Shown here: positions 43,125-53,060 of the stretch, piece after piece
Layout: the number at the start of each line of letters is the position of its first letter
Numbering within the stretch: the stretch's first letter is position 1
NCBI GenBank assembly: GCA_051881615.1
Contig: JBJEQF010000028.1
Coordinates: 1-64,000, forward strand
Length of the DNA: 64,000 nucleotides
Direction of reading: 5' to 3'
DNA from: CAMFTQ01 sp051881615
GTDB lineage: Bacteria; Bacillota; Clostridia; Oscillospirales; Acutalibacteraceae
Position numbers and translations under genes: made by a program
The notes under the pieces: generated by a model
What the model saw: only the letters and a program-made list of their open reading frames with translations
What the model was told of the DNA's origin: nothing
Database searches by the model: none

Positions 43125-46100
43125 ATGAAAACTCTCAACGATATATTTTCACAATACTTAAACAGCGCCACCCTCGACAGCAGGGTGGGCTTTGCTGTTG
43201 TAAAGAATATAATTGCCAATACAGAAAATCGCACTATGACTGTTTACGCAGAATTTGACGAGCTTGTACCTGTAGCAGCGTTGATAGAATTTGAAGCACA
43301 AATCAAAAATTCACCGCTTGCACTTACTGTGTTTAATATTGCGCCGAGCTTTCCCCACAAGCTGTTTGATATTTCGTATTTTGACGAAATTGTTGTTGAA
43401 GCGAAAAGAAGAATTCCGTCTTTAAACGGCACGTTAAAGGACAGCAAGGCAGAGCTTTCTGACAATGTAATAAAAATCACGCTTGCTCACGGCGGCTTAT
43501 CACTGCTTAAAGCAAAAAGCTTTGACAGAGTAGTAAAAAGCATAATAAGCGAGTGGTTCGGAATAAATATTTCAAACATCATTTTTGACGGTGTAACAGA
43601 AATAACCTCTGACAGCGAACAGTACATAGAAAGCCAGCAGAATACAGTAGAAAGAATTAAACGTGAAAAATTAGAGCAGTTTATGCAGTTCTATGAAAAC
43701 GAAGAAGAAACTACAAAAGAGATAAAAGAAAAAAACAAAGAGGTAAAAGAGGTTGAAATCAGAGAGGGCGAGTACAAGCTGCCGACGATTATCAAAAGTA
43801 CGGCTAAGCCTCTTTACGGTAATGTTATAAAGGGCAAGCTGCAGCCTATCGACAACATAGAATACGACACAGGCAAGGCTACAGTATGGGGAGATATTTT
43901 CTCTATTGACAAAAAGGTGACAAAATCAGGTGACAAAAATATTTTCAATATCGACATCACCGACTATTCAAACTCAATCACCGTAAAGGTTTTTGACAGA
44001 ATACAAAACTGCGCCGTTCTTGACACGCTCAAAAAAGGTATGACAATAATGGTGTACGGCGATGTTGAGTACGATAAATTTGCAAACGACCTTGTGCTGA
44101 GTGCTAAGTCTATCGGAACGGTTCAAAAGGTTAAAGTAGCCGATAACGCAGAGAAAAAGCGTGTGGAGCTTCATCTTCATACAAATATGTCGTCAATGGA
44201 CGGTGTATCGTCAGCCGCTTCCCTTGTTTCACGTGCCGCTGAATGGGGACACAAGGCAATAGCAATTACAGACCACGGCGTAGCTCAGGCATTCCCCGAT
44301 GCGATGAACACAGTTGAAAAAATCAATAAAAACCGTGAGGATAACGATAAGCTGAAGGTAATCTACGGTGTAGAAGCGTACTTTATGGACGACCTTGTAC
44401 CGTCTGTTGAGGGCGATTCAACAGAGCCTTTAAACGGCGAGTTCATATGCTTTGACATAGAAACAACAGGACTGTCGGCAGAGCGTGACAGAATTACAGA
44501 AATCGGCGCAGTAAGAGTAGTAAACGGCGAAATCAAGGACACATTTTCTACCTTTGTAAATCCTCATATGCCTATCCCTGCAAAGATAACAGAGCTGACA
44601 GGAATTACAGACAGTATGGTAAAAGATGCACCTGACGAGGAGCAGGCTGTTGCTGATTTTCTCCGCTTTTGCAGCGGCAGTGTGCTTGTAGCTCACAACG
44701 CACCGTTTGATACATCTTTTATCAAAGCAGCCTGTAAAAGACTTAACATTGACTATAACTATACAAGCATAGATACAGTTGCTATTTCCAGAGCAATACT
44801 TCCCGATATTAAAAACTGCAAGCTCGACACAGTGGCAAAATACCTGCGTCTTGGCGACTTTAACCACCACAGAGCAACAGACGATGCCACAATTCTTGCA
44901 AAAATATTTATAGAGCTTACACACAGATTAAAAGAAGAATACAGCATCACGTCAACCGACCAAATCAACACACAGATAGCAGGCGGTGACTTTAAAAAGC
45001 TTCCTACATATCATCAGATTATTCTTGTAAAGAATAAAACAGGACTTAAAAATCTTTACCGCTTAATCTCATACAGCCACCTGAATTACTTTTATAAAAA
45101 GCCGAGAATCCCACGTTCTCAGCTTGAAAAGTACCGTGAAGGTCTGTTAATCGGCTCAGCCTGTGAAGCAGGACAGCTCATACGTGCTATTATCGCAGGC
45201 AAGCAGTGGGGCGAGCTTAAAAGTATTGCCTCCTTTTACGATTACCTTGAAATTCAGCCGACAGGCAACAATATGTTCTTGGTCAATAACGGCACATACC
45301 AGTCTGTTAAGGACCTTGAAAAGATAAACAGAACTGTCGTAAAGCTCGGCGAGGAGCTTAATATTCCCGTTGTTGCAACCTGTGACGTTCACTTCCTTGA
45401 CCCAAAGGACGCAGAGTACAGAAAAATCCTGCAAGCGGCGCAGGGCTACGGCGATGCCTCAAATCAGGCACCGCTTTACTACAGAACTACTGCCGAAATG
45501 CTCAAAGAGTTTGAATACCTCGGTGAGAAAAAGGCTTACGAGGTAGTTGTTGAAAACACGAATAAAATAGCCGACAGTATAGAAGAGGTACGTCCAATTC
45601 CTCCCGGAAACTTTCCGCCGTTTATTGAGGGCGCAGAGGAACAGCTCGTTTCAATCACGTGGGAGAGAGCAAAGAAAAAGTACGGCGATCCCCTGCCGGA
45701 TATAGTTAAGGCACGACTTGACAAGGAGCTTAACTCAATCACAACCTACGGCTTCTCTGTTTTGTATATGACAGCACAAAAGCTTGTTGCCGACAGCGAG
45801 GCTCACGGCTATCTCGTTGGCTCTCGAGGCAGTGTAGGCTCGTCCTTCGTTGCAACAATGTCGGGTATTTCGGAGGTTAATCCGCTGTGTCCTCACTATG
45901 TCTGCGATAACTGCTGTTACAGTGAATTTATCGAGGACGGCAGCTATGGCTCAGGCTTTGACCTGCCACCGAAAACCTGTCCGAAATGCGGAACAGAGCT
46001 TTCACGTGACGGTCACGAAATCCCCTTTGAAACGTTCTTAGGCTTCAAGGGCGACAAGGTGCCTGATATAGATTTAAATTTCAGCGGCGAATATCAGTCA

Positions 46101-47498
46101 AGCTCACACCGTTATACAGAAGAGCTGTTCGGCAAGGATAACGTGTTCAAGGCAGGTACTATAGCCACGGTTGCCGACAAAACAGCCATAGGCTACGTTA
46201 AGAAATTTGAAGAAACAAATACTGTATCACTAAGAAAATCCGAGGAGCTGCGTTTAGCTTCCGGCTGCACAGGTGTTAAGCGTACAACAGGTCAGCACCC
46301 CGGCGGAATGGTAGTAGTGCCCAGAGGTATGGAGGTTTACGACTTCTGTCCCGTTCAGCACCCTGCAAACGATGTAAATTCAGACAACATTACAACGCAT
46401 TTCGACTTCCATTCAATCCACGATACTATCTGCAAGCTTGACGAGCTCGGTCACGATGTGCCGACTATTTATCATTATCTTGAGGAGTTTACGGGAATAC
46501 CCGTAATGAAGGTTTCAATGAGTGACCCCGATGTAATGTCGCTGTTTACCTCAACCGAAGCATTAGGAGTTACACCCGAGGATATCGACGTTCAGACAGG
46601 TACACTTTCACTTCCCGAGCTTGGAACAAGCTTTGTACGTCAGATGCTTGTTGAAGCAAAGCCAAAGACGTTTACCGACCTTTTGCAGATTTCGGGACTT
46701 TCTCACGGTACAGATGTTTGGATAGGAAACGCCGCAGACCTCATTCACGACGGAGTATGCACAATTTCAGAGGTTATCGGTACACGTGACTCTATTATGA
46801 CATACCTTATGCACAAGGGACTTGACCCGAGTATGGCATTTAAAATAATGGAGATCGTGCGTAAGGGCAATGCTACAAAGCTGCTCACAGAGGAGCATAT
46901 AAACGCTATGAAGGAGCATAACGTTCCGCAGTGGTATATTGATTCCTGTATGAAAATCAAGTATATGTTCCCGAAGGCACACGCAGCGGCTTATATGATA
47001 GCGGCTCTAAGATTAGGCTGGTACAAGGTGCATAAGCCTGTTGAGTATTATGCGGCTTACTTTACGGTGCGAAGCGATGATTTTGACGGTGAAACCGTTA
47101 TGAAAGGTCACGAAGCCGTTAAGAATAAAATGAAATGCATAAAGCAAAAGGGACACGAAGCGTCTGCAAAGGAAAACGCAGAGCTGCAAACGCTTCTTAT
47201 AATAAACGAAATGATGGCAAGAAAAATTGAGGTTCTGCCAATAGACGTATATAAATCAGAAGCCTCAAAATTTATTGTTGAAAACGGCAAAATTAGACTG
47301 CCTTTCAGCTGTCTGCCCGGAGTCGGCGGAAGTGCCGCCGAAAGCCTTGCGCAGGCAGGCAAAACGTACACCTACCTGTCCGTTGAGGATATGCAGATTA
47401 AAACAAAAGCGTCAAAGTCGGTAATAGAAACGCTCAAAAACGCAGGAGTATTAAACTCTTTGCCCGACACAACACAGGTTTCTCTTTTTGATATGTAA
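43125..47498 (+). CDS. polC: DNA polymerase III PolC-type alpha subunit
   Basis: Main replicative polymerase of Firmicutes, with built-in proofreading. 1457 residues: N-terminal region and OB fold (to about 330), PHP domain (HLHTNMSSMDGV) split by the 3'-5' exonuclease (FDIETTG, D444 and E446), then the polymerase core with GSRGSVGSSFVATM, a four-cysteine zinc site (CDNCCYSEF...CPKCG) and the catalytic PDIDLNF (D981, D983). It ends with the clamp-binding QVSLFDM. Start ATG 43125 has AAAGGA six bases upstream. It completes the cluster that starts at pyrH. Confidence 0.97.
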   Translation: MKTLNDIFSQYLNSATLDSRVGFAVVKNIIANTENRTMTVYAEFDELVPVAALIEFEAQIKNSPLALTVFNIAPSFPHKLFDISYFDEIVVEAKRRIPSLNGTLKDSKAELSDNVIKITLAHGGLSLLKAKSFDRVVKSIISEWFGINISNIIFDGVTEITSDSEQYIESQQNTVERIKREKLEQFMQFYENEEETTKEIKEKNKEVKEVEIREGEYKLPTIIKSTAKPLYGNVIKGKLQPIDNIEYDTGKATVWGDIFSIDKKVTKSGDKNIFNIDITDYSNSITVKVFDRIQNCAVLDTLKKGMTIMVYGDVEYDKFANDLVLSAKSIGTVQKVKVADNAEKKRVELHLHTNMSSMDGVSSAASLVSRAAEWGHKAIAITDHGVAQAFPDAMNTVEKINKNREDNDKLKVIYGVEAYFMDDLVPSVEGDSTEPLNGEFICFDIETTGLSAERDRITEIGAVRVVNGEIKDTFSTFVNPHMPIPAKITELTGITDSMVKDAPDEEQAVADFLRFCSGSVLVAHNAPFDTSFIKAACKRLNIDYNYTSIDTVAISRAILPDIKNCKLDTVAKYLRLGDFNHHRATDDATILAKIFIELTHRLKEEYSITSTDQINTQIAGGDFKKLPTYHQIILVKNKTGLKNLYRLISYSHLNYFYKKPRIPRSQLEKYREGLLIGSACEAGQLIRAIIAGKQWGELKSIASFYDYLEIQPTGNNMFLVNNGTYQSVKDLEKINRTVVKLGEELNIPVVATCDVHFLDPKDAEYRKILQAAQGYGDASNQAPLYYRTTAEMLKEFEYLGEKKAYEVVVENTNKIADSIEEVRPIPPGNFPPFIEGAEEQLVSITWERAKKKYGDPLPDIVKARLDKELNSITTYGFSVLYMTAQKLVADSEAHGYLVGSRGSVGSSFVATMSGISEVNPLCPHYVCDNCCYSEFIEDGSYGSGFDLPPKTCPKCGTELSRDGHEIPFETFLGFKGDKVPDIDLNFSGEYQSSSHRYTEELFGKDNVFKAGTIATVADKTAIGYVKKFEETNTVSLRKSEELRLASGCTGVKRTTGQHPGGMVVVPRGMEVYDFCPVQHPANDVNSDNITTHFDFHSIHDTICKLDELGHDVPTIYHYLEEFTGIPVMKVSMSDPDVMSLFTSTEALGVTPEDIDVQTGTLSLPELGTSFVRQMLVEAKPKTFTDLLQISGLSHGTDVWIGNAADLIHDGVCTISEVIGTRDSIMTYLMHKGLDPSMAFKIMEIVRKGNATKLLTEEHINAMKEHNVPQWYIDSCMKIKYMFPKAHAAAYMIAALRLGWYKVHKPVEYYAAYFTVRSDDFDGETVMKGHEAVKNKMKCIKQKGHEASAKENAELQTLLIINEMMARKIEVLPIDVYKSEASKFIVENGKIRLPFSCLPGVGGSAAESLAQAGKTYTYLSVEDMQIKTKASKSVIETLKNAGVLNSLPDTTQVSLFDM

Positions 47499-47551
47499 TA
47501 CTTATTTGCAATTTTTAGTATAAAAAACTAACGAAATCCGAGGTGAAGTAT

Positions 47552-48793
47552 ATGGAAAAAAGAACTATAAAAAGCATTTTGCTTTGCATTACATATGCGC
47601 TTGTAATGCTGTTTATACTGCTTAATTTCCCGTCGGTATGGGGCATACTGTCTAATTTTGTTGCTATAATTATGCCCTTTGTCTATGGCTTTGCTATTGC
47701 ATATATACTTAAATTCTTATATGAATTTTTTAGACTTAAGGTCTTTGCAAAGATGGGAACAAAGCGCAGGATATTCAAAAGCCTTAAAACGCCGCTTTCG
47801 CTTATCTGCACATATCTGATAGCATTCGGCATAGTGGCATTTCTCATAGGCTCTCTTATTCCTCAGATAATAGACAGTATAAAGAATATCACCGACAATA
47901 TGAGCAGCTACGTACAGAGCTTTCAAAAGGCAGAAAACGATATGATAATGTGGCTTAATTCTACCTTTGGCTTTGAGCTGAAATCAGAAACGCTTATTGA
48001 CACTTTACTTTTACATATTCTGGATTTTATTACGAAGAACGATTTTGCATCGATGCTTCAGTCCTTTATGAATTCCGCTTTCCCTGTAGTAATAAACGCA
48101 ACAAAAACTGCAACGGTAGAAATTTACAACTGGGTTATTGCAATAATCGTTTCTGTTTACTATCTTGCAAGCAAGGATAAGCTATGCTCACAGGTAAGCC
48201 GCCTTGCAAAAGCCTACATCCCGAAAAAGCACGTTGAAAAAACCTTCTATATAGCACGTCTTTCAAATGATATGTGCGGAAGATTTCTTGTCGGCAAAAT
48301 CATTGACTCAACTATTATCGGCGTACTCTGCTTTATCTGTATGTCAATTTTCCGATTTGATTATGCGCTTCTTATCAGCGTAATTGTCGGAGTTACTAAC
48401 ATTATTCCGTTTTTCGGACCGTTCATCGGAGCAATCCCGAGCGCAATACTTCTGCTTCTTGTAGACCCTGTTCAGTGCTTCTGGTTTGTTCTGTTCATAT
48501 TGGTTTTACAGCAGATTGACGGCAATATAATAGGCCCGAGAGTATTAGGCGAATCTGTGGGTGTATCAGGCTTCTGGATTATGGCAAGCGTTATTATCGG
48601 CGGAGGACTTTTCGGCGTTGCTGGTATGGTTTTAGGAGTGCCGGTGTTTGCCGTTATTTACACCTTAATCGGCGACAGTGTGAATAAACGCTTAAGGGCT
48701 TCGGTTAAAAATACATCAGATGATGAAATAGCTACAGAAAAAAGTGACGAAAATGACGCTTCTGAAAAGTCAAAAGCAGAAGTAAAGAAATAA
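47552..48793 (+). CDS. AI-2E transporter family permease
   Basis: 413-residue membrane protein of the PF01594 (YdbI/PerM/TqsA) family. About eight membrane helices with a large extracytoplasmic helical insertion (about 90-150), and the signature near IIPFFGPFIGAIPSAILLLL. Members have been linked to autoinducer export or sodium/proton antiport; which applies here is unknown. The tail is charged (SDEIATEKSDENDASEKS in part). GAGGTG SD precedes the ATG at 47552; an in-frame GTG at 47543 lies in that SD. Confidence 0.85.
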   Translation: MEKRTIKSILLCITYALVMLFILLNFPSVWGILSNFVAIIMPFVYGFAIAYILKFLYEFFRLKVFAKMGTKRRIFKSLKTPLSLICTYLIAFGIVAFLIGSLIPQIIDSIKNITDNMSSYVQSFQKAENDMIMWLNSTFGFELKSETLIDTLLLHILDFITKNDFASMLQSFMNSAFPVVINATKTATVEIYNWVIAIIVSVYYLASKDKLCSQVSRLAKAYIPKKHVEKTFYIARLSNDMCGRFLVGKIIDSTIIGVLCFICMSIFRFDYALLISVIVGVTNIIPFFGPFIGAIPSAILLLLVDPVQCFWFVLFILVLQQIDGNIIGPRVLGESVGVSGFWIMASVIIGGGLFGVAGMVLGVPVFAVIYTLIGDSVNKRLRASVKNTSDDEIATEKSDENDASEKSKAEVKK

Positions 48794-48797
48794 ATGG

Positions 48798-48834
48798 TTG
48801 ACATAAACGCTTTACTGTGGTAACATAGTAAAGC
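48798..48834 (+). promoter_or_regulatory. his operon promoter with overlapping inverted repeat
   Basis: TTGACA at 48798-48803, 17-base spacer, TAACAT at 48821-48826. An inverted repeat GCTTTACTGTG/CATAGTAAAGC (48809-48819 and 48824-48834; 10 of 11 pairs match) covers the spacer and -10. A repressor bound here would block transcription; HisR/YerC (TrpR-family) sites with ACT...AGT half-sites are a candidate, but that is inference. Confidence 0.6.
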
Positions 48835-48869
48835 AAAATTACAAAAAGCGAAAGGTTGAAGCAGACTTT

Positions 48870-50045
48870 ATGAATAAATATCTGAAAATTACACCCGAAG
48901 GCTCAAAGGATTTTATATTTGAGGAATGTACCGCCTACACGGACGTATGCTCAAAAATTCAAAAGGTATTTGAGGATAAGGGCTTTTTATTGGCTATCAC
49001 TCCTGCTCTTGAATTTTTTGACCTGTTTTCAATGGAAAAAAGCGGTATATCTCAGGAGTCGATGTTTAAAACAACAGACAACAAGGGCAGACTTCTCGTT
49101 GTACGTCCCGACTCAACACTGCCGATAGCAAGAATGGCTTCAACAAGGCTTAAAAATCATCTTACGCCAATCCGCCTGTACTATCGTCAGGCAGTTTACA
49201 GAAATAACCCGACTTTAACAGGCAGAGCAAATGAAATATTGCAGATTGGCATAGAGCTTTTAGGAATTAAGGGCAAGCGAGCCGATTTAGAGGTTATTAC
49301 AACAGCTATAGATTCCCTAAGTGCTGCTGCCGAAAATTTCAGAATAGAATTAGGTCACGCAGGCTTTTTCAGAGCGCTTGCAAATCAGCTTGATGTTGAT
49401 GATGAAAAAAAGGAAGATATAAGAATAGCAATAGAAAGCAAAAACTTCACGTGGCTTAATTCAATGCTCGATAAGCTGCCGCCTTCTCCTGCTGTAGAAG
49501 CTGTCAGAAAGCTGCCGAGATTATTCGGAGGGGAAGAGGTTTTCGAGCAGGCGAAAAATCTTTGCACCTGTGACGAAGCCTATGAAGCTCTTACATATTT
49601 ACAGGATTTATACCACAGCCTGTCAGAGCTTGACTTGGGCGACAAAATTACAATAGACTTAGGCCTTGTTCAGCGCAACGACTACTACAGCGGAATAGTT
49701 TTCTCAGGCTATGTTCAGGGTATAGGTGATGCGGTAGTATCGGGCGGCAGATACGATATGCTCCTTGACAGCTTCAAAACTCCGATGGGTGCCGCCGGTT
49801 TTGCTATAAATATCGACGCTCTGGCACAATTCTTACTGACAAAAAATAATTACAGCGTAAGCACTCCGTCAGTTCTCGTGTGTTGCGCAGACGGCTGTGA
49901 AATCAAAGCTATAAATAAAGCAAAAGAGCTTACATCAAACGGCACAAAGGCACAGTTCTGCGTAATTGAAAGCAGAGAAAAGGCAGAGGAATACGCTGGA
50001 CTAAGAGGTATAAACGAAGTAATTTACATCGACAGGCAGTCATAA
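48870..50045 (+). CDS. hisZ: ATP phosphoribosyltransferase regulatory subunit
   Basis: Catalytically inactive histidyl-tRNA-synthetase-like protein that activates and histidine-regulates the short HisG. 391 residues with HisRS-like blocks: TPEGSKDFIFEE, RPDSTLPIARMASTRL, YYRQAVYR and GGRYDMLLDSF. First gene of the his operon. It lacks the anticodon-binding domain function of true HisS. Confidence 0.95.
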   Translation: MNKYLKITPEGSKDFIFEECTAYTDVCSKIQKVFEDKGFLLAITPALEFFDLFSMEKSGISQESMFKTTDNKGRLLVVRPDSTLPIARMASTRLKNHLTPIRLYYRQAVYRNNPTLTGRANEILQIGIELLGIKGKRADLEVITTAIDSLSAAAENFRIELGHAGFFRALANQLDVDDEKKEDIRIAIESKNFTWLNSMLDKLPPSPAVEAVRKLPRLFGGEEVFEQAKNLCTCDEAYEALTYLQDLYHSLSELDLGDKITIDLGLVQRNDYYSGIVFSGYVQGIGDAVVSGGRYDMLLDSFKTPMGAAGFAINIDALAQFLLTKNNYSVSTPSVLVCCADGCEIKAINKAKELTSNGTKAQFCVIESREKAEEYAGLRGINEVIYIDRQS

Positions 50046-50066
50046 TGCCTTGAAAGGATTTTATAT

Positions 50067-50699
50067 ATGAAACCACTTAGAATTGCTCTGACAAAGGGCA
50101 GACTTGAAAAGGATACAGTAGCGCTTTTTGAAAAGCTCGGCTACGACTGCTCACAGGTAATAAACAAGGGCAGACGTCTTATTATGCAGATAGGCAACGG
50201 AGAAATAGAGGTAGTTTTAGCAAAGGCGGCAGACGTTATCACCTACGTTGAAAACGGTGTTTGCGATTTAGGCGTTGTCGGCAAGGACACTATTCTTGAA
50301 AACGGCTCGTCCTTTTATGAGCTTTTGGACTTAGGTTTTGGCAGATGCCGTTTTGCACTTGCCGCACCTAAGGGAACAGATTTCTGGGGCGGCTACAGAG
50401 CAAAAACCATAGCTACAAAATACCCGAGTGTTACCCGCAGCTTTTTTGAGGGCAAGGGAATGGATATACGGGTTATCAAAATTGAAGGCTCAGTAGAGCT
50501 TGCTCCGCTTGTAGGACTTGCAGACGCTATTGTGGATATTGTAGAAACAGGCTCAACACTTAAGGAAAACGGTCTGGAGGTAATCGAGGACGTAACGCCT
50601 GTTTCGGCAAGACTTATCGCAAATATTGCAAGCCTTAAATTAAGAAAGAACGAAATTGAACAGCTTGTTGAAAAAATGGAGGGTGAAATTAAAAAATGA
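50067..50699 (+). CDS. hisG: ATP phosphoribosyltransferase, short form
   Basis: First enzyme of histidine synthesis, joining ATP and PRPP. 210 residues, the short type without the C-terminal regulatory domain, consistent with hisZ just upstream. Motifs: RIALTKGRLEKDTVALFEKL, DLGVVGKDT and the PRPP-binding DAIVDIVETGSTLKENGL. The stop overlaps hisD by 4 bases (ATGA). Confidence 0.96.
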   Translation: MKPLRIALTKGRLEKDTVALFEKLGYDCSQVINKGRRLIMQIGNGEIEVVLAKAADVITYVENGVCDLGVVGKDTILENGSSFYELLDLGFGRCRFALAAPKGTDFWGGYRAKTIATKYPSVTRSFFEGKGMDIRVIKIEGSVELAPLVGLADAIVDIVETGSTLKENGLEVIEDVTPVSARLIANIASLKLRKNEIEQLVEKMEGEIKK

Positions 50700-51982
50700 T
50701 AACTAAAGTTATGGCTGACGGCAAGCAGGAGTACGAATTTGTCGAGCAAATCAAAAAAAGAGCAGAAAGCTCCGACAAAAACGTAGTACCTGTTGTGTCC
50801 GAGATTATAGAAAATGTTCGTTTAAACGGCGACAAAGCAGTTAAGGAATACACAGAAAAATTTGACGGCAAAGCACCGCAGAATACAGAAATAACGGCAG
50901 AAGAAATCGACAGCCTTATTTCACAGTGCGATAAAGAGTTTTTAGAGGCTGTTACAAAAGCGGCTGATAATATCAAAGACTTCCACCAAAGACAGGTAAC
51001 TCAGAGCTGGCTGACAACTAAGGAAAACGGCGTTATTATGGGACAACGTGTGCGTGGTCTGCACAGAGTAGGTATATACGTTCCGGGTGGTACGGCAGCT
51101 TACCCGTCCTCTGTTCTTATGAACGCAATTCCTGCAAAGCTTGCCGGCGTTAAAGAGGTAATAATGGTAACTCCCCCTGGCAAGGACGGCAAGCCTAACC
51201 CGAATATTATGGCGGCTGCAAAAACAGCAGGAGTAGACAGAGTGTTCCTTATGGGCGGCGCACAGGCAGTAGCGGCGCTCGCTTACGGTACAGAAACTGT
51301 GCCAAAGGTAGATAAAATCGTAGGCCCCGGCAATATCTTTGTAGCAACAGCTAAAAAGCTTTTGTACGGTGTTGTCGATATTGATATGATTGCAGGACCG
51401 AGCGAAATTTTAGTAATTGCAGACAAAACGGCAAATCCCAAATTCTTAGCGGCTGACCTTATGAGTCAGGCTGAGCACGACAGACTTGCGTCATCAATTC
51501 TGCTTACCGACAGCAAGGAGTTAGCGTTTGAAACAGAACAGGAGCTTGCCCGTCAGTGCGAGCTGCTTTCAAGAAAAGAAATAATTGAATATTCGCTTGA
51601 AAACTTCGGTGCAATAATCGTCTGCTCAGATATGCAGCAGGCTGTTGATTTTGCTAACGAGTTAGCACCCGAGCACCTCGAGGTCTGCTGTGAAAATCCG
51701 ATGGAGTACATAGGTAAATTACACAACGCAGGCTCAGTATTTCTCGGCAATTACAGTCCCGAACCCTTAGGCGATTACTTCGCAGGTCCTAACCATGTAC
51801 TGCCCACAAGCGGCACTGCAAGATTTTTCTCTCCGCTTTCTGTTGACAGCTTTGTTAAAAAATCGAGCTTTATTTATTATACAGAGGACGCACTTAAAAA
51901 CGATGCAGAGCTTATCGAAAAATTCGCTGAAACAGAAGGCCTGACTGCACACGCAAACAGCATAAAGGTGCGTTTTGAATAA
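50696..51982 (+). CDS. hisD: Histidinol dehydrogenase
   Basis: Last two oxidation steps to histidine, zinc- and NAD-dependent. 428 residues: YVPGGTAAYPSSVLMNAIPA, VGPGNIFVATAKK, the zinc/catalytic segment SQAEHDRLASSILL and GPNHVLPTSGTARF. Coupled to hisG; hisC follows 18 bases later. Confidence 0.97.
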   Translation: MITKVMADGKQEYEFVEQIKKRAESSDKNVVPVVSEIIENVRLNGDKAVKEYTEKFDGKAPQNTEITAEEIDSLISQCDKEFLEAVTKAADNIKDFHQRQVTQSWLTTKENGVIMGQRVRGLHRVGIYVPGGTAAYPSSVLMNAIPAKLAGVKEVIMVTPPGKDGKPNPNIMAAAKTAGVDRVFLMGGAQAVAALAYGTETVPKVDKIVGPGNIFVATAKKLLYGVVDIDMIAGPSEILVIADKTANPKFLAADLMSQAEHDRLASSILLTDSKELAFETEQELARQCELLSRKEIIEYSLENFGAIIVCSDMQQAVDFANELAPEHLEVCCENPMEYIGKLHNAGSVFLGNYSPEPLGDYFAGPNHVLPTSGTARFFSPLSVDSFVKKSSFIYYTEDALKNDAELIEKFAETEGLTAHANSIKVRFE

Positions 51983-52000
51983 ATATCGGAGCAATAAGTT

Positions 52001-53056
52001 ATGTACGAATTAAATGATAAGGTAAAAAATCTTGTGCCGTATGACCCGATCTGCGGCACATACGATATACGGCTTGATGCAAACGAAAGTCCCTTTAATC
52101 TTGAGGGCGAAATCTTAGAGCAGGTAAAATCAGCCGTTTCATTGGTTTCTTTTAACAGATACCCCGACCCTTTATGCACAGAGCTTACAAAAGCATTTGC
52201 AGATTTTTACGAAATCGACGGCAAAAACGTAACTGTGGGTAACGGCTCTGACGAGCTTATTTCTATAATAGAATCGTCACTGCTCAAAAAGGGAGATAAG
52301 CTCCTTGTTTTAGAGCCTGATTTTTCAATGTACGGCTTTTACAGCTCAATCTGTGAGGTTGAGTGCTTTAAAACGCAGAAGCAGACAGATTTAAAATTTG
52401 ACATAGAAGCACTCATCCAAAAAATCAACAGTGAAAACATAAATATGCTGATTTTTTCAAACCCATGCAACCCGACAGGACAGGCTATTACGGCAAATGA
52501 AGCAAGACTTCTTGTAACCTCCGTTCCCGACTGCCTTGTTGTGCTTGATGAAGCGTATATGGATTTTTACGATGAAACGCTCATAAACGAGGTTCAAAAT
52601 TTTAATAACCTGATAATTCTGCGAACAGCTTCAAAGGCAATAGGCTGTGCCGCATTGCGACTCGGCTTTGCAGTAGCAAACGAGAAAATCACTAACGCAT
52701 TAAGGGCTGTAAAGTCCCCGTATAATGTAAACTCCGTTTCACAGGCTATAGGAACTGTTATTTACAGGAATAAAGAATTTTTGAAAAATCAGCAAAAAAT
52801 TATTGTAAATAATACTAAAATGCTTTATAATGAGCTTACAAGGATAAGTGCCGGCAGCAACGATTTTCACGTTTTTGAAACCTGCGCAAACTTTGTCTTT
52901 GTAAAAACTAATCAGTATAAAGAAATTTTTGAATATTTGAAAAATAATTCTGTAGTAATCAGAAAATTTAACGGTTATTTACGAATTACAAGCGGTACAG
53001 CTGACGAGAACAAAACAGTTATCTCATTACTTGACAATTATTTTTCACAGAGGTGA
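52001..53056 (+). CDS. hisC: Histidinol-phosphate aminotransferase
   Basis: PLP enzyme that makes histidinol phosphate. 351 residues: LDANESPFN start, NGSDELI, SNPCNPTGQ, DEAYMDFY, and the PLP lysine in RTASKAIGCAALRLGF. Ends 4 bases before hisB. Confidence 0.95.
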   Translation: MYELNDKVKNLVPYDPICGTYDIRLDANESPFNLEGEILEQVKSAVSLVSFNRYPDPLCTELTKAFADFYEIDGKNVTVGNGSDELISIIESSLLKKGDKLLVLEPDFSMYGFYSSICEVECFKTQKQTDLKFDIEALIQKINSENINMLIFSNPCNPTGQAITANEARLLVTSVPDCLVVLDEAYMDFYDETLINEVQNFNNLIILRTASKAIGCAALRLGFAVANEKITNALRAVKSPYNVNSVSQAIGTVIYRNKEFLKNQQKIIVNNTKMLYNELTRISAGSNDFHVFETCANFVFVKTNQYKEIFEYLKNNSVVIRKFNGYLRITSGTADENKTVISLLDNYFSQR

Positions 53057-53060
53057 TATA

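Noticed and set aside
44430..44924. 164-residue antisense frame in polC
   Set aside because: Shadow of the exonuclease domain coding sequence; Cys/Val-rich product without family features.
48835..48869. Histidine T-box or attenuator leader
   Set aside because: The leader is only about 40 bases, with no specifier loop, T-box sequence or terminator.
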